Positions 35,201 through 40,943 of a stretch of 45,025 bases of DNA are shown in pieces. The translations under genes and the position numbers were made by a program. Numbering within the stretch: position 1 is the stretch's first letter; every line of letters starts with the position of its first letter. The notes beneath the pieces are model-generated. The model saw only the letters and a program-made list of their open reading frames with translations. It was not told the origin of the DNA and did no database searches. This stretch comes from Saprospiraceae bacterium (GTDB lineage: Bacteria; Bacteroidota; Bacteroidia; Chitinophagales; Saprospiraceae), in the NCBI GenBank assembly GCA_019638385.1, contig JAHBTW010000027.1, positions 1-45,025 of the forward strand. Reading direction: 5' to 3'.

Positions 35201-35250
35201 TTGACGGCGAAACCGTTATCTTCAAAGGCGATGTGACTTTGATGCGGTAG
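29203..35250 (+). CDS. Giant repeat surface protein with gliding-type T9SS sorting domain
   Basis: The 2015-residue protein has a signal peptide (MMRLLLLTLFFFSVFALRAQ), an N-terminal part with paired cysteines (about 20-267), 26 tandem repeats of about 51 residues (268-1589), three SprB-like repeats (about 1590-1840, each with C-F/P-G and GxYxxxVxDxxGCT features) and a C-terminal gliding-motility-associated CHU_C domain (FFPTAFSPNNDGINDRFYPF ... FNRWGETMYE ... GVYVYVAEVEF). The sorting domain predicts export by the T9SS and attachment to the surface. Each of the 26 repeats has two Cys, one in the ICDGESFTVG motif and one in GCDSIVTLNLTV, so each may form one disulfide and the whole an extended stalk. 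Likely roles are adhesion or gliding; no enzyme domain is seen. Confidence 0.93.
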   Translation: MMRLLLLTLFFFSVFALRAQLPGVCPPGQIALSNTCAGACVLCDFQTFSSSNNTTNQGQQVPTGFCPGQAIFAHNVQWIGFVAGSTNITMTITPTNCALAGNQGLQAGVWGTSDCNSFNLVSNCLYQVPPNQPSTLSLTGLTVGGTYFFVVDGFNDDVCDFTVNVTSGSTTVQPVAGVPTIMPSNILLCPGGTFPFSTSTVTNAGVYNWTLNGQPVGAGQNVNITIPPTASGTVTICVTPSNLCHGPGTPACQNYQVVTELVTLPPQTICPGQSYTVDGNTFSAAGTYDYTVTTPQGCVLNKRITISVQPTQMTSLTQNLCPGQTAVVGNQVFGASGFYTVPLQTSFGCDSIVTLNLTVHNIPPTILNEEICSNSGGFTVGNTTYNTTGQYVVTLPSFFGCDSIVALNLTVYTPTVQTLSATICQGEFYELGNTFYTTSGTYQQFVTGPGGCVNNVTLNLTVSNPQSTVSPTICNGQTYSVGNSTYNASGTYTAVLADASSLGCDSTVTINLTVLPPIATTLNQTICVSEGFTVGGNTYFNSGTYVNTLTASNGCDSIVTLNLVSNPEPVTNLTQTVCAGESFTVGSTPYNASGTYQNILSTVAGCDSTVNLNLTVLPAIVTNLTPSICDGDSFTVGGTAYTVAGNYTDILTAANGCDSTVNLNLTVLPIPQTTLNISICEGETYTVGSSDYDMSGTYQDVLTAATGCDSVVTLNLNVIPPLETFLDVEICTGQSYTLGNDTYSVAGTYSALFSSVIGCDSVVYVNLTINDLLTNTLNISLCNGESYTVGNSTYSTTGTFQDFFVTPSGCDSLVTLNLTILPTPQTPLTISICDGESYMVGSSTYSQTGNYTDVLTAANGCDSTVLLNLTVLNVPQVTLNEAICDGESFSVGTSSYNAAGTYTDVLTAANGCDSIVTLNLTILNVPQVTLDESICDGESFAVGTSSYNATGTYTDVLTAANGCDSIVTLNLTVLNVPQTTLTEAICDGESFAVGTSSYTASGVYTDVLTAANGCDSIVTLNLTVNPIPVTNIVTSICDGASYTVGTSTYSTDGTYQDVLTAFTGCDSIVNLTLTITSFYETNLTRSICDGESFTVGNSVYTTTGVFQDFFIALDGCDSIVNLDLTVFAIPVTDLSPTICDGESFTVGNSTYTVSGTYQDVLTAFTGCDSIVNLNLTVNPVFTTTLTEAICDGESFTVGGSTYTVSGTYTDVLTATNNCDSTVILNLTVNPIPVTNLTEIVCAGETFTVGSSTYSASGTYQDVLTAFTGCDSIVNLNLTVRAPITTTLTEAICDGESFAVGSSSYTVSGTFTDVLTSAATGCDSTVTLNLTVHPIPVTNLTEIVCAGQSFTVGSSTYSASGMYQDILTAFTGCDSIVNLNLTVRAPITTALTEAICAGETFTVGSTPYGVSGVFTNVLTATNGCDSTVTLNLTVHPIPVTNLAPVICAGESFTVGSSTYSTSGSYQNILTAFTGCDSIVNLNLTVRAAITTALNRAICEGQSFSVGSSSYTAAGTYSDVLTSTTGCDSTVTLNLTVNPVYQTTLNERICDDQSFIVGTSSFSTTGTFQVPLLSVSGCDSIVTLNLITHPCTLQLTSVIGATGCFGQADGSVRFTMTVGTPPYAYTWQAIGGGQTGNGTIGANGVETVINGLPAGNYRITVIDFYDITRIFDVTVTQPAPVVVSLSGSNYNGFGVSCPGDADGEVTVTVSGGATPYSYLWSDGSTQPTLRNVPSGTYFLTLTDANGCTSSPANPTITLTAPPPMVIAVTPTDLPCFGQSQGSIAVDNVTGGVQPYLYAIDNGPFSSRSLFGSLPVGTYSIRVQDANGCTQSVDASVNQPSQLTVDLGPDLFINLGDSIRLEALTSYPVETYIWQGGEGLSCEDCPTPSVRPFETVSYGIVVTDRNGCTATDQIIVFVDKGRNVFFPTAFSPNNDGINDRFYPFSGNNVSQVKTFMVFNRWGETMYELFNFEPNNPAYGWDGSHRTRPLNAGVYVYVAEVEFIDGETVIFKGDVTLMR
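30004..33969 (+). repeat. 26 tandem ~153-bp coding repeats
   Basis: The consensus unit reads ICDGESFTVGSSTYSASGTY, then about QDVLTAANGCDSIVTLNLTV and a linker such as NPIPVTNLTE. I counted 26 units of 50-52 residues by hand. Units 1-6 at the N-terminal end are the most divergent. Units 12-15 are nearly the same, and units 19-20, 21-22 and 23-24 form an A-B pair repeated three times, which indicates recent duplication two units at a time. Confidence 0.93.
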
Positions 35251-35260
35251 TGTCTTATGA

Positions 35261-35300
35261 AAACAAGGAAGCCATTTTGAAGTGGCTTCCTTGTTTTTTT
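35261..35300 (+). terminator. Terminator of the giant gene
   Basis: AAACAAGGAAGCCA pairs perfectly with TGGCTTCCTTGTTT across an 8-nt loop and a T run continues to 35300, 10 bp after the stop codon. Confidence 0.92.
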
Positions 35301-35349
35301 CATGTAAGATAGAATCAGACTGTACATGTACTTCTGCATGTGTGATCTC

Positions 35350-35967
35350 TTACTCAGACCCGAACCATTTTTCCAACAAGTCGATTGTCTTTAAAAATGC
35401 GTTGTCTTTACAGTTGCGAAAGGAGGCATTGGTTGCAATGTTTCTGTAGATAGAGGCGGAGCGAGCTTTTTTAGTTTTTTTGAGAACGGCTTCCATTGCT
35501 TCTTTGGGGCGCTTCGGTTTTTCTTCTCCGTGTTCCAACCACCCGTTTTCTTTCAACCAATCATAAAGTTGTTGTGCGCCATTCCAGCCTAATGCCGCCG
35601 ACACCTTGGGGGAGTTGATCCACATCCAGTTCTCCAGTTCCGGCTCTATGGCAATGACGGCTATGTCTCCTTTGGGCCAACCGCTATTGATCAGTTCAGT
35701 TTCTACCTGTATTTCAATTTCTGATCTTGATTTTTTTTCCTGTCCACTACCCTCTTTATCAAAACAGACCAAGGCATGACAATATTGATGGATAAATGGG
35801 CGCAGAAAATCAGCGCTGCCGGTCATACATCCGGGATCGCGATAGGGGTGGCGTTTGATATCGAAAGAAAAATCACGGGTACCTAAAACGTGGGTCAATC
35901 GGGGTAGCAAGCCCTGCATTACATTTTCAATATCAAGATCGGCTACGAGAATGATGAGGTCTTTCAT
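35350..35967 (-). CDS. Partner protein of the AAA ATPase, possible TOPRIM-like or MAD4-like defence protein
   Basis: The 205-residue product starts MKDLIILVADLDIENVMQGL and contains HPYRDPGC, ALVCFDKEGSG, IEPELENWMW, SPKVSAALGW and RPKEAMEAVL. The alternating hydrophobic strands with acidic ends (VADLD, CFDKE) are reminiscent of a TOPRIM or DUF4276-like fold, and from memory the whole resembles the small protein called MAD4 in the methylation-associated defence system; this was not checked. Its start overlaps the ATPase stop by 4 bp (TCAT, 35964-35967), so the two are translationally coupled and probably form one complex. ATG 35967 is chosen for this overlap. A role as the effector freed or activated by the ATPase is inference. 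Confidence 0.65.
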   Translation of the reverse strand: MKDLIILVADLDIENVMQGLLPRLTHVLGTRDFSFDIKRHPYRDPGCMTGSADFLRPFIHQYCHALVCFDKEGSGQEKKSRSEIEIQVETELINSGWPKGDIAVIAIEPELENWMWINSPKVSAALGWNGAQQLYDWLKENGWLEHGEEKPKRPKEAMEAVLKKTKKARSASIYRNIATNASFRNCKDNAFLKTIDLLEKWFGSE

Positions 35968-37238
35968 GATAGCACTCCTCCTGCAAATAAAACGCTCAAA
36001 TTGGTTTCGCCCCTCCAATCTTTTAGCATAGGGTGCTCGCTGCCTCTGACTACATCTGTGACACCTTCCGCAGTTTTTCCAAAACACAGTACGTCTGCCA
36101 AATCGACCATACTGAGGATGACAGGGGAGTGAGAGGCTAAAAGAATCTGGGCGCCGTAAACGGAAGAAAGCGACTGAAAAACAGTTTCAATTGCTTTGGG
36201 GTGAATGCCGTTTTCCGGTTCTTCAATTAGATACACACCTCCAAAATCAGGCAAATAAGCCGGAAGGGTTAATGCCAGTAAACGCAAGGTGCCGTCAGAT
36301 ACCAACCAACTGGGGATTTCCATGCCCGTACTGTAACGAACTTTCAAATAACGATGCTTGTCATCAGAGCGTTCCACGGTAACTATTTCTTCTACATCGG
36401 GCAAAGCGGTTCGGATATGTTCCACCCAGTTTCGGAAAGCATTCATGTCGCGCTTCTTTAAATCCTCAATAACCCAGGGCAGGTTTGAGCCATCGGGTTT
36501 AAATTGACGGGCCTGTCCGGGCGGGCTTGCCCGGCGGATATTCAAGCTGTCGAGAATAAACAGTTGTACGCCTTCGCTTAAAAAATCTTTCAACCAAGAG
36601 GATACAGGGAACTTAGTGACGTCAGCCGGAAGATTGCCCAATGCCGACTTTTTAATGCCCAATTTGAAGGACGGTATCCATCCTCCGCCGCTATCTTTTC
36701 GGGTTTCCGGATAAAAATTGTCATTCCCACCTTCTTGCTTTTTTACAATTTGCTTGTATTGCTTCAGGTTGTAAGTCGTGTTCAGCAGTTTATGGTCTGC
36801 TTCAAAATATTCCGGAAAATTGATGCGCATAGTCCCGTTGGTTTGCTTATGCGCCATTCGGCTGTTGAGCAAGACTACACGTTCCTCGTGGATTGCATGT
36901 TCTTTGGTTTCCGAGTGTAGGCCGAGCCTAACCTCGTAACGGATCCGATCGAATTTATTATCCGGAAGCTGAGATGCTAACTCTGGGAGAATTTCCATTT
37001 CAATGGCCAATTCAATATCGCCGCCTTTTCCTGCAAAAGTAAGGTCGGAGTAATTTTGAGTACGTTGGGTAATGGCATAATCTACGCCGTTCATCACCAA
37101 GTCTGCTATAAAACTGATGACATCTAAGAAGGTGGTCTTGCCACTGGCATTAGCGCCTGTCAACACATGAAAATTACTCAATGGCTGAGAGATGTATCTC
37201 AGGCTTCGGAAATTCTTCGTTTCAATCAATCGAATCAT
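35964..37238 (-). CDS. AAA/ABC-type ATPase (RecF/OLD-like)
   Basis: The 424-residue protein begins MIRLIETKNFRSLRYISQPL and has Walker A GANASGKTT (28-36), an ABC-like signature in LVSDGTLRLLALTL, Walker B YLIEEPENGIHP and the H-loop LLASHSPVIL. A long middle part between the ATPase halves is typical of the AAA_21/AAA_15 proteins that sense invading DNA. There is no C-terminal TOPRIM nuclease in this chain; the next gene, overlapping by 4 bp, may supply that function. ATG 37238 is preferred to 37310 because the family starts at the FRS motif. Codon and base use are more AT-rich than in neighbouring genes, which suits a mobile defence module. Confidence 0.85.
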   Translation of the reverse strand: MIRLIETKNFRSLRYISQPLSNFHVLTGANASGKTTFLDVISFIADLVMNGVDYAITQRTQNYSDLTFAGKGGDIELAIEMEILPELASQLPDNKFDRIRYEVRLGLHSETKEHAIHEERVVLLNSRMAHKQTNGTMRINFPEYFEADHKLLNTTYNLKQYKQIVKKQEGGNDNFYPETRKDSGGGWIPSFKLGIKKSALGNLPADVTKFPVSSWLKDFLSEGVQLFILDSLNIRRASPPGQARQFKPDGSNLPWVIEDLKKRDMNAFRNWVEHIRTALPDVEEIVTVERSDDKHRYLKVRYSTGMEIPSWLVSDGTLRLLALTLPAYLPDFGGVYLIEEPENGIHPKAIETVFQSLSSVYGAQILLASHSPVILSMVDLADVLCFGKTAEGVTDVVRGSEHPMLKDWRGETNLSVLFAGGVLS

Positions 37239-37248
37239 GGCTGTAAAA

Positions 37249-37386
37249 TTAGCAACTTTTCCACTCAGGAGGGTGCATTTTCCCGCTGCAACATTTCTCA
37301 CTTCGAGCATTCGACTTCACAGCCATCGTAAAATGACAGCCGGCCTGTTCTTTCAGTGGCAATAACGTGTCGTATAAAACCTTCAT
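37249..37386 (-). CDS. Possible 45-residue ORF before the ATPase gene
   Basis: A frame MKVLYDTLLPLKEQAGCHFT ... HPPEWKSC ends 10 bp before the ATPase start, so it could be the first gene of the unit. The second half is Cys-, Lys- and Pro-rich and does not look like a folded domain; it may be the remnant of a longer gene cut when the module arrived. I recognise no family. Confidence 0.3.
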   Translation of the reverse strand: MKVLYDTLLPLKEQAGCHFTMAVKSNARSEKCCSGKMHPPEWKSC

Positions 37387-37413
37387 GGTGTTTACATATT
37401 ATGAATCGAATAT

Positions 37414-37448
37414 AAAAAGCCGTCCCGAAAATTCGGGACGGCTTTTTT
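37414..37448 (-). terminator. Terminator of the serine hydrolase gene
   Basis: AAAAAGCCGTCCCGAA and TTCGGGACGGCTTTTT form a near-perfect palindrome. In either direction it ends in a T run; by position, 26 bp past the stop at 37475, it serves the hydrolase gene and isolates the ATPase pair. Confidence 0.9.
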
Positions 37449-37474
37449 ATTTCCGATCAGGGGAAGAATCCGGT

Positions 37475-38752
37475 TTACTGGATGCTATCTAAGTAGGTTT
37501 CCGTAACGAGGTTGCGCAGAGAAGTACAGCCGGCCCCGATGCGGGAGTTGACGAAGACCACCAATTCGAAGCCGTTGGGCAGGAAGAAGGCCACACATTG
37601 CTCCATGCGGGGATTGTTTTCGCAAGCACCGTCGCGCCATGCGCCGTTTTTGTTGTAGAGCTTGCCGAGGGGGGTATTAATGATCTGGTCTATACCGAGC
37701 GCGCCGTCTAAGATGGCCTGCATTCTGGCTGCATTCACGATGGTGTTTTTGCGGCGGGCGTGGTCCATTACGCGGAGCACTTCGTTGACCGACAAGCGCC
37801 AGCCTGCGCCGCCGCTCATGGTGGAGAGGTCGCCGGAGTTCCAGCCGGCTTGGTTGTTGTGCGGGAAGCGATAGGCCAATGCGCCGCCTGCTACCGGGGC
37901 AAACCCTGCATTGTTCACACCGGCGGGGGTGAATACCTTAGCTTGCACATAGTTGCGGTACGCCTGAATGGTGATCATATCCCAAAGCTGGTCGTTCAGT
38001 GCGGGACCGTAGTTGGCATTGGGGGCGATGTTGCCGTTGATGACGGAGATGAGGATGCGGCACAAGCCGAAGTTCAGGTTTTCATAATCGTAGCTTCCCA
38101 CGCCGGCTACGCCTGCAGCAACGCGACCTTTCATGGTGTTAAAATCGGACGCCGAGCCGCCGGTGCTGAATCCGGAGCGGTGGGTGAGCAGGTGGCGGAA
38201 GGAAATCTGGTTGATGTTGCCTCCTTTGGCCCAGTAATGAGGCAGGTAGTTGATGATTTTGGCGTCTAAGGAGATGCCTTTTTCGTCGAGGAGTTTCACC
38301 ATTGCAATGGCGGTGACGAGCTTGCTCACGCTGGCCACATGCATGCGGCGGTCGAGGGTCCAGCCGAAGCTGGAGTTGGCGGGGGTTTGCGCCCAGTTCC
38401 AGATAAGCGTTTGATTGACAGCGCCATTTTTGCGCAACTGCATCGCATAGCCGGTTACCTGATCTTTAATGGCGGCATGGAATTTTTGTGCAAACACATT
38501 GGATTTGAACGCGGCGGTTTTCGGAACGGCCTCAATTTTACCTCCGGGGCGGGTGAAGGTGAAGGAGCGTTGTTCTACCTCTTCGTTGCTCTGGATGTTG
38601 CGCAAGTGGACGGGGCTGATTTCGTAGCTGCTTGCCTGTTGGGTGGTAAAGCCTGCCGGCGGCGGCGTTACCGTGATTTGAGCGTTTACGGTCATGCCTG
38701 CACACAGGGCGAAGGCAATGCTCAGGATCGAAAAAATGTTGATCGTTTTCAT
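37475..38752 (-). CDS. Secreted serine hydrolase, class C beta-lactamase family
   Basis: The 425-residue protein has a signal peptide (MKTINIFSILSIAFALCAG ... NAQ), then about 60 residues of linker and a beta-lactamase/penicillin-binding fold with the nucleophile Ser141 and Lys144 in HVASVSKLVTAIAM, the Y-x-N element in YDYENLNFGL, and LLTHRSGFSTGG, a hallmark of the class C/esterase branch. The third KTG/HxG motif is not clear, so an esterase or D-aminopeptidase-like activity is as likely as a peptidoglycan or beta-lactam role. The start at 38752 is chosen for the signal peptide. Confidence 0.85.
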   Translation of the reverse strand: MKTINIFSILSIAFALCAGMTVNAQITVTPPPAGFTTQQASSYEISPVHLRNIQSNEEVEQRSFTFTRPGGKIEAVPKTAAFKSNVFAQKFHAAIKDQVTGYAMQLRKNGAVNQTLIWNWAQTPANSSFGWTLDRRMHVASVSKLVTAIAMVKLLDEKGISLDAKIINYLPHYWAKGGNINQISFRHLLTHRSGFSTGGSASDFNTMKGRVAAGVAGVGSYDYENLNFGLCRILISVINGNIAPNANYGPALNDQLWDMITIQAYRNYVQAKVFTPAGVNNAGFAPVAGGALAYRFPHNNQAGWNSGDLSTMSGGAGWRLSVNEVLRVMDHARRKNTIVNAARMQAILDGALGIDQIINTPLGKLYNKNGAWRDGACENNPRMEQCVAFFLPNGFELVVFVNSRIGAGCTSLRNLVTETYLDSIQ

Positions 38753-39054
38753 GGTAAAAAAGGATTTTGGAATATGGTTGTTGTGCCTACTCTGTTCGCT
38801 GCTTTTCGGCTTTCGCAGTTGGGGCGCCATTTGCATGGCTTCCGAGGCAATGTGTTATTGCCTCAAAGGGTGTGCCCAGCGCGGAGGATGTTTTTTAAAA
38901 AAAATTATCTGCCGGGATTAGCAAAGCCGTCCGATCCGGTAGAACACAGATGCTCTTTTGAAATTTTTGTCCATAGATTCTGCGGATTTACACAGATTAA
39001 AAACCGCAGGTTCCCCGCGCGGGGAAAATCCTGCTAATCTGTACCTTTGCCATT
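38753..39054. promoter_or_regulatory. Divergent intergenic region with cruciform and nif3 promoter
   Basis: No gene was found here. Nested inverted repeats lie at 38992-39042: ACAGATTA/TAATCTGT outside, CAGG/CCTG next, and the 16-bp palindrome TTCCCCGCGCGGGGAA at the centre (39011-39026). The outer right arm runs into a TACCTTTG box (39042-39049), which ends 5 nt before the start codon of the Nif3-like gene. Confidence 0.6.
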
Positions 39055-40050
39055 ATGACAAAAATAAAAGACATCATCCGACACTTAGAATCGGTGGCGC
39101 CGCCGGGCTATCAGGAAAGCTACGACAACGCCGGGCTGCTCACCGGCGATGCCAACCAAGAAGTGACGGGCGTGCTGACCTGTTTAGACAGCACCGAGGC
39201 CGTCATTGAAGAGGCCGTTCGCAAGGGGTGTAACCTTGTGGTGGCGCACCATCCCATTATTTTTAAAGGGCTAAAGCGGCTCACGGGGCGAACCTATGTG
39301 GAGCGCGTGATCATAGCCGCCATCAAAAACAATGTAGCCGTGTATGCTGCGCATACCAATCTGGATAATATGTTTCGCCGAGGCGTCAACGCCGAAATTG
39401 CTGCGCGCCTAGGCTTGCAAAACACCCGCATTCTGGCGCCCAAGAGCGTACTGTACAAAGCATCGGCGGCCGTTGCTCCGGCCTTGTCGGATACTGTTCG
39501 CGTCGCTTTGTCGGATGCCGGCGCCGTACAAATAGCCTTTCATACTTCCTCCGCCACAGCGGAATTCATTTTCCCGCAGGCGGCCCGCCCGGCCATTGAA
39601 GCAGCGTTGGGCACAGCGGGCGCTACCCTCTTCGGCATACATGCGGTGGAAGACCCCGACCCGCTCATCGGCTCCGGCATGGTAGGCGATCTGCTGCAAC
39701 CGATGAACGAACCCGATTTTCTACTACAACTCAAAGCGACCATGCAGGCCGGAGTCGTGCGGCACACGGCGCTTTTGGAGCGACCGGTACGGCGCGTGGC
39801 GGTGTGCGGCGGCGCGGGCGGTTTCCTCCTGGGAGCAGCCATAGCGCAGGGCGCCGATGTGTTTGTGACCGCCGATTACAAATACCACGAATTTTTTGAC
39901 GCCGACGGCCAAATCGTCATTGCCGACATCGGACACTTTGAAAGTGAACAATTTACGATTCAATTGCTGCACCGCATTATTTCAGAAAAATTCAGTACCT
40001 TTGCGGCCTATTGCACGGAGGTAAAAACCAATCCCGTACATTATCTATAA
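39055..40050 (+). CDS. Nif3-like dinuclear metal-center protein (DUF34)
   Basis: The 331-residue protein has the Nif3/YbgI family blocks: SYDNAGLLTGD near the start, CLDSTEAVIEEAVRKGCNLV, the metal motif VAHHPIIFKGLKRL, AAHTNLDN, and at the end VTADYKYHEF and DIGHFESEQF. The family binds two metal ions; a GTP cyclohydrolase-related or metallochaperone role has been suggested but not settled. The middle insertion (about 130-230) is the YqfO-like domain common in this phylum. It precedes the zinc-ribbon protein gene by 27 bp, a gene order that recurs in many bacteria. Confidence 0.92.
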   Translation: MTKIKDIIRHLESVAPPGYQESYDNAGLLTGDANQEVTGVLTCLDSTEAVIEEAVRKGCNLVVAHHPIIFKGLKRLTGRTYVERVIIAAIKNNVAVYAAHTNLDNMFRRGVNAEIAARLGLQNTRILAPKSVLYKASAAVAPALSDTVRVALSDAGAVQIAFHTSSATAEFIFPQAARPAIEAALGTAGATLFGIHAVEDPDPLIGSGMVGDLLQPMNEPDFLLQLKATMQAGVVRHTALLERPVRRVAVCGGAGGFLLGAAIAQGADVFVTADYKYHEFFDADGQIVIADIGHFESEQFTIQLLHRIISEKFSTFAAYCTEVKTNPVHYL

Positions 40051-40077
40051 TACGTTCATTATTAAAACTTTGTGAGA

Positions 40078-40869
40078 ATGGTTGAATTGACCGTCGCCGA
40101 AAAACTTCGCCAACTGTACGAGCTTCAGCAAATAGACTCCCAAATTGATGAAATCCAGATACTCAAAGGGGAGCTCCCCATTGAGGTCAGCGATTTGGAA
40201 GACGAAATTGTCGGCTTACAGACCCGCGTCAACAAATTGGACGCTGCCGTAAAAGAAATGCACGGCGAAGCATCCCGGCACCAAGCCAACATAGAGCACG
40301 CCAACATGCTCATTGAGCGCTACCAAAGCCAGTTGGACAATGTAAAGAACAATCGCGAATTTGAGGCGCTTACCAAAGAGCTCGAATTGCAGCGTTTAGA
40401 AATTCAGCTTTCCGAGAAAAAAATCCGGCAGGCACGCACCGAAACAGAAGCGAAAGAGGAAACCTTGGTGGCCGCCAAAGAACGCATGTCAAAGCGCTCT
40501 GCCGAATTGGACGCCAAGCGTGTAGAACTGCAACAGATCATCGAAAAAACAGAAAAGGAAGAAGAGAAACTGCGTAAGAAGTCGGACAAAGCCCGCAAAG
40601 GCGTTGAAGAGCGGCTCATGCGCGCTTACGACAAAATCCGCGGTTCTTACCGCAACGGTTTGGCCGTAGCGAAGGTGTCGCGCAATTCCTGCGGCGGCTG
40701 TTTCAATAAGATTCCCCCGCAGATGCAGTTGGAAATTGCGATGCGCAAAAAAATCATGGCCTGCGAACACTGCGGCCGCATTTTGGTGGACGACTTCATC
40801 CTGCAAGACCATGTGCAGCCCGTGATGCTGGAAGAAACAGTGCGCGTAGCCGAAGAGCTGGAAGATTGA
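40078..40869 (+). CDS. Coiled-coil protein with C4 zinc ribbon (DUF164 family)
   Basis: The 263-residue protein is an almost unbroken antiparallel coiled coil (about 1-195) followed by a zinc ribbon with two Cys pairs (SCGGCFNKIPPQ and ACEHCGRILVDD). This is the DUF164/zf-RING_7 family, thought to bind nucleic acid or act as a chaperone-like factor. ATG 40078 (MVELTVAEKLRQLYELQQID) is preferred to a GTG six bases upstream. It forms a unit with the Nif3-like gene and is followed by a terminator-like hairpin at 40889-40943. Confidence 0.9.
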   Translation: MVELTVAEKLRQLYELQQIDSQIDEIQILKGELPIEVSDLEDEIVGLQTRVNKLDAAVKEMHGEASRHQANIEHANMLIERYQSQLDNVKNNREFEALTKELELQRLEIQLSEKKIRQARTETEAKEETLVAAKERMSKRSAELDAKRVELQQIIEKTEKEEEKLRKKSDKARKGVEERLMRAYDKIRGSYRNGLAVAKVSRNSCGGCFNKIPPQMQLEIAMRKKIMACEHCGRILVDDFILQDHVQPVMLEETVRVAEELED

Positions 40870-40888
40870 TTAAAGGCAGTTCCCAAAT

Positions 40889-40943
40889 AAAAACCGGAAA
40901 GATGGCAAGGTGCATATATACCGATCCGCTTTCCGGTTTTTTT
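40889..40943 (+). terminator. Terminator-like hairpin around the start of the TPR gene
   Basis: AAAAACCGGAAAG (40889-40901) pairs perfectly with CTTTCCGGTTTTT (40929-40941), and the T run reaches 40943. The 27-nt loop contains the likely start codon (40902) of the next gene. Confidence 0.7.

Noticed and set aside
29203..35250. Frameshift or assembly collapse in the repeat array
   Set aside because: A single frame is open over 6 kb through signal peptide, all repeats and sorting domain, so the gene is intact as given; collapse of repeats cannot be seen from sequence alone.
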